A stretch of DNA of 64,000 bases from Diaprepes abbreviatus (taxonomy: Eukaryota; Arthropoda; Insecta; Coleoptera; Curculionidae): the NCBI GenBank assembly GCA_034092305.1, contig JASJET010000005.1:1890501-1954500 (forward strand), written 5' to 3'. Under the pieces are notes generated by a model. It was not told the DNA's origin. It saw only the letters and a program-made list of their open reading frames with translations, and made no database searches. A program made the translations under genes and the position numbers. Shown here piece after piece: positions 60,901-64,000 of the stretch; within the stretch, counting starts at the first letter, position 1; the number at the start of each line of letters is the position of its first letter.

Positions 60901-63900
60901 AAACTTGTTTTTCTTGCGATAGCCCCTCTCCTTCCCAAGAGCTTTGAGTACAGGAAAATAAAACCGATTCTGCCTTTTCTATTAGAAATGTGTATGCTGT
61001 TGGCACTCCCTTGCGTTGACAACTTGTTGTTCTTGCGATCGCCCCTCTCCTTCCCAAGAGCTTTGAGTACAGGAAAATAAAACCGACTCTGCCTTTTATA
61101 TTAGAAATGTGTATGCTGTTGGCACTCCCTCCCGTAGACAACTTGTTTTTCTTGTGATCGCCCCTCTCTTTCCAAGAGTTTTAATTTCAGGAAAATAAAA
61201 CCGATTCTGCCTTTTATGTTAGAAATGGGTATGCTGTTGGCACTCCCTCCCGTTGACAACTTGTTTTTCTTGTGATCGCCCCACTCTTTCCCAAGAGCTT
61301 TGAGTACAGGAAAATAAAACCGATTCTGCCTTTTATATTAGAAATGTGTATGCTGTTGGCACTCCCTTGCGTTGACAACTTGTTTTTCTTGTGATCGCCC
61401 TTCTCTTTCCAAGAGCTTTAAGTTCAGGAAAATGAAACCGATTCTGCATTTTATATTAGAAATGTGTATGCTGTTGGCACTCCCTTCCGTTGACAACTTG
61501 TTTTTCTTGCGATCGCCCCACTCCATCCCTAGAGCTTTGAGTACAGGAAAATAAAACCGATTCTGCCTTTTATATTAGAAATGTGTATGCTGTTGGCACT
61601 CCCTTCCGTTGAAAGCTTGTTTTTCTTGCGATCGCCCCTCTCCTTCCCAAGAGATTTGAGTACAGGAAAATATAACCGATTCTGCCTTTTATATTAGAAA
61701 TGCGTATGCTTTTGGCACTCCCTCCCGTTGACAACTTGTTTTTCTTGCGATCGCCCCTCTCCTTCCCAAGAGCTTTGAGTACAGGAAAATAAAACCGATT
61801 CTGCCTTTTATATTAGAAATGTGTATGCTGTTGGCACTCCCTTCCGTTGACAACTTGTTTTTCTTGCGTCCTCCCCTCTCCTTCCCAAGAGCTTTGAGTA
61901 CAGGAAAATAAAACCGATTCTGCCTTTTATATTAGAAATATGTATGCTGTTGGCACTCCCTTCCGTTAGCAACTTGTTTTTCTTGCGGTCGCCCCTCTCC
62001 TTCTCAAGAGCTTTGAGTACAGGAAAATGAAACCGATTCTGCCTTTTATATTAGAAATGTGTATGCTGTTGGCACTCCCTCCCTTTGTCAACTTGTTTTT
62101 CTTGTGATCGCCCCTCTCCTTCCCGAGTGCTTTGAGTACAGGAAAATAAAACCGATTCTGCCTTTTATATTAGAAATGTGTATGTTGTTGGCACTCCCTC
62201 CCGTTGACAACTTGTTTTTCTTGCGATCGCCCCTCTCCTTCCCAGGAGCTTTGAGTAGAGGAAAATAAAATCGATTCTGCCTTTTCTATTAGAAATGTGT
62301 ATGCTGTTGGCACTCCCTTCCGTTGACAACTTGTTTTTCTTGCGATCGCCCCTCTCCTTCCCAAGAGCTTTGAGTACAGGAAAATAAAACCGATTCTGCC
62401 TTTTATGTTAGAAATGGGTATGCTGTTGGCACTCCCTTCCGTTGACAACTTGTTTTTCTTGCGATCGCCCCTCTCTTTCCCAAGAGCTTTGAATACAGGA
62501 AAATAAAACCGATTCTGCCTTTTATATTAGAAGTGTGTATGCTGTTGGCACTCCCTTCCGTTGACAACTTGTTTTTCTTGCGATCGCCCCTCTTTTTCCC
62601 AAGAGCTTTGAATACAGGAAAATAAAACCGATTTTGCCTTTTATATTAGAAATGTGTATGCTGTTGGCACTCCCTTCCGTTGACAACTTGTTTTTCTTGC
62701 GATCGCCCCTCTCTTTTCCAAGAGCTTTGAGTACAGGAAAATAAAACCGATTCTGCCTTTTATATTAGAAATGTGTATGCTGTTGGCACTCCTTTCCGTT
62801 GACAACTTGTTTTTCTTGCGATCGCCCCTCTCCTTCCCAAGAGCTTTGAGTTCAGGAAAATAAAACCGATTCTGCCTTTTATATTAGAAATGTGTATGCT
62901 GTTGGCACTTCCTTCCGTTGACAACTTGTTTTTCTTGCGATCGCCCCTCTCCTTCCCAAGAGCTTTGTGTATAGGAAAATAAAACCGATTCTGCCTTTTA
63001 TATTAGAAATGTGTATGTTGTTGGCACTCCCTTCTGTTGACAACTTGTTTTTCTTGCGATCGCCCCTCTCCTTCCCAAGAGCTTTGAGTACAGGAAAATA
63101 AAACCGATTCCGCCTTTTATATTAGAAATGTGTATGCTGTTGGCACTCCCTCCCGTTGACAACTTGTTTTTCTTGCGATCGCCCCTCTCCTTCCCAAGAG
63201 CTTTGAGTACAGGAAAATAAAACCGATTCTGCCTTTTATATTACAAATGTGTATGCTGTTGGCACTCTCTTCCGTTGACAACTTGTTTTTCCTGCGATCG
63301 CCCCTCCCCTTCCCAAGAGCTTTGAGTACAGGAAAATAAAACCGATTCTGCCTTGTATATTAGAAATGTGTATGCTGCTGGCACTCCCTTCCGTTGACAA
63401 CTTGTTTTTCTTGCGATCGCCCCTCTCCTTCCCAAGAGCTTTGATTACAGGAAAATAAAACCGATTCTGCCTTTTATATTAGAAATGTGTATGCTGTTGG
63501 CACTCCCTCCCGTTGACAACTTGTTTTTCTTGCGATCGCCCCTCTCTTTCCCAAGAGCTTTGAGTACAGGAAAATAAACCGATTCTGCCTTTTATATTAG
63601 AAATGTGTATGCTGTTGGCACTCCCTTCCGTTGACAACATGTTTTTCTTGCGATCGCACCTCTCCTTCCCAAGAGCTTTAAGTACAGGAAAATAAAACCG
63701 ATTCTGCCTTTTATATTAGAAATGTGTATGCTGTTGGCACTCCCTTCCGTTGACAACATGTTTTTCTTGCGATCGCCCCTCTCCTTCCCAAGAGCTTTGA
63801 GTACAGGAAAATAAAACCGATTCTGCCTTTTATATTAAAAATGTGAATGCTGTTGGCACTCCCTCCCGTTGACAACTAGTTTTTCTCGCGATCGCCCCTC

Positions 63901-64000
63901 TCCTTCCCAAAAGCTTTGAATACAGGAAAATAAAACCGATTCTGCCTTTTATATTAGAAATGTGTATGCTTTTGGCACTCCCTCCCGTTGACAACTTGTT

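Larger units (their letters stand above)
14959..64000. repeat. 119 bp satellite DNA array, about 412 monomers, continuing past the window
   Basis: From immediately right of the transposon to the last base the sequence is head-to-tail copies of a 119 bp monomer. For example, ACTCCC starts at 15101 and again at 15220. Landmarks in each copy are TTAGAAATGTGTATGCTGTT, GTTGACAACTTG (with the GTTG-A-CAAC dyad), TTGCGATCGCCCCTCTCC (with the 8 bp palindrome GCGATCGC), AGAGCTTTGAGTACAGG and AAAATAAAACCGATTCTGCC. Common variants are GTGATCGC, GCGATAGC, AAATAAACCG (one base shorter), GGGTATTGCTG (one base longer) and CTTTCCAAGAGTTTTAATTTC (shorter). Groups of variants recur in fixed order, giving higher-order repeats. 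One variant group (CATTTTATATTAG with CCCCACTCCATCCC) occurs at about 21.1, 24.8, 28.7, 44.2 and 61.4 kb. The first monomer at the left edge is the most aberrant. Reading frames of 60-104 codons on both strands are chance products of a 119-base period and are not annotated as genes. Confidence 0.98.

Noticed and set aside
14959..64000. Dozens of 60-104 codon open frames, e.g. minus-strand frames with SANSIHISNIKGRIGF and EKQVVNGRECQQHTHF
   Set aside because: All are the same 119 bp satellite read in different frames. 119 is not a multiple of 3, so the frame rotates and every copy ends at a repeat-encoded stop. The same peptides recur dozens of times with mutations at random positions.
14959..64000. 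CRISPR-like array
   Set aside because: The whole 119 bp period is conserved; there are no unique spacers between short repeats and no cas genes, and the setting is eukaryotic.

Overview
The window looks like nuclear DNA of an insect. A beetle is my best guess, but that is inference. The evidence is AT-rich intergenic DNA, GT-AG introns, an insect-type beta-galactosidase-1-like protein 2 gene, Tc1/mariner and hAT DNA transposons, TA microsatellites, and a very large satellite array. No operons, bacterial genes or tRNA/rRNA genes were recognised.

Layout. (1) 1-4.9 kb is AT-rich intergenic DNA. It holds a diverged ~0.5 kb direct repeat (1615-2575), a possible degenerate 3' end of a non-LTR retroelement (2769-3270) and an unidentified short coding-like stretch (about 4407-4682). 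(2) 4.97-10.31 kb holds the first two exons of a GH35 beta-galactosidase-like gene. They are split by a 4.6 kb intron carrying a TA microsatellite, a hAT-like terminus and a 0.9 kb near-perfect palindromic MITE only ~60 bp upstream of exon 2. (3) 10.3-12.65 kb is a transposon graveyard. A decayed mariner-type transposase (minus strand) is split by a 190 bp hAT-type MITE with an 8 bp target duplication. Next come a TA microsatellite and two inverted copies of a repeat, one of which carries a complete candidate hammerhead ribozyme. (4) 12654-14956 is an intact, apparently young DD41D (rosa-like) Tc1/mariner transposon with 0.57 kb terminal inverted repeats and a full 360-codon transposase. (5) From 14959 to the window end (~49 kb, about 412 monomers) there is an uninterrupted 119 bp satellite array. 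It shows several levels of higher-order repetition, including a 5,827 bp block present twice in tandem and almost identical.

Only ~231 residues of the usual ~630 of the beta-galactosidase are present. Either its third exon lies beyond a >53 kb satellite-filled intron, or the gene has been cut off by the satellite and transposons, or the assembly is wrong here. The most noteworthy items are the hammerhead-bearing inverted repeat, the DD41D element sitting exactly on the satellite boundary, and the nested higher-order structure of the 119 bp satellite. All the short reading frames inside the satellite are judged non-coding.
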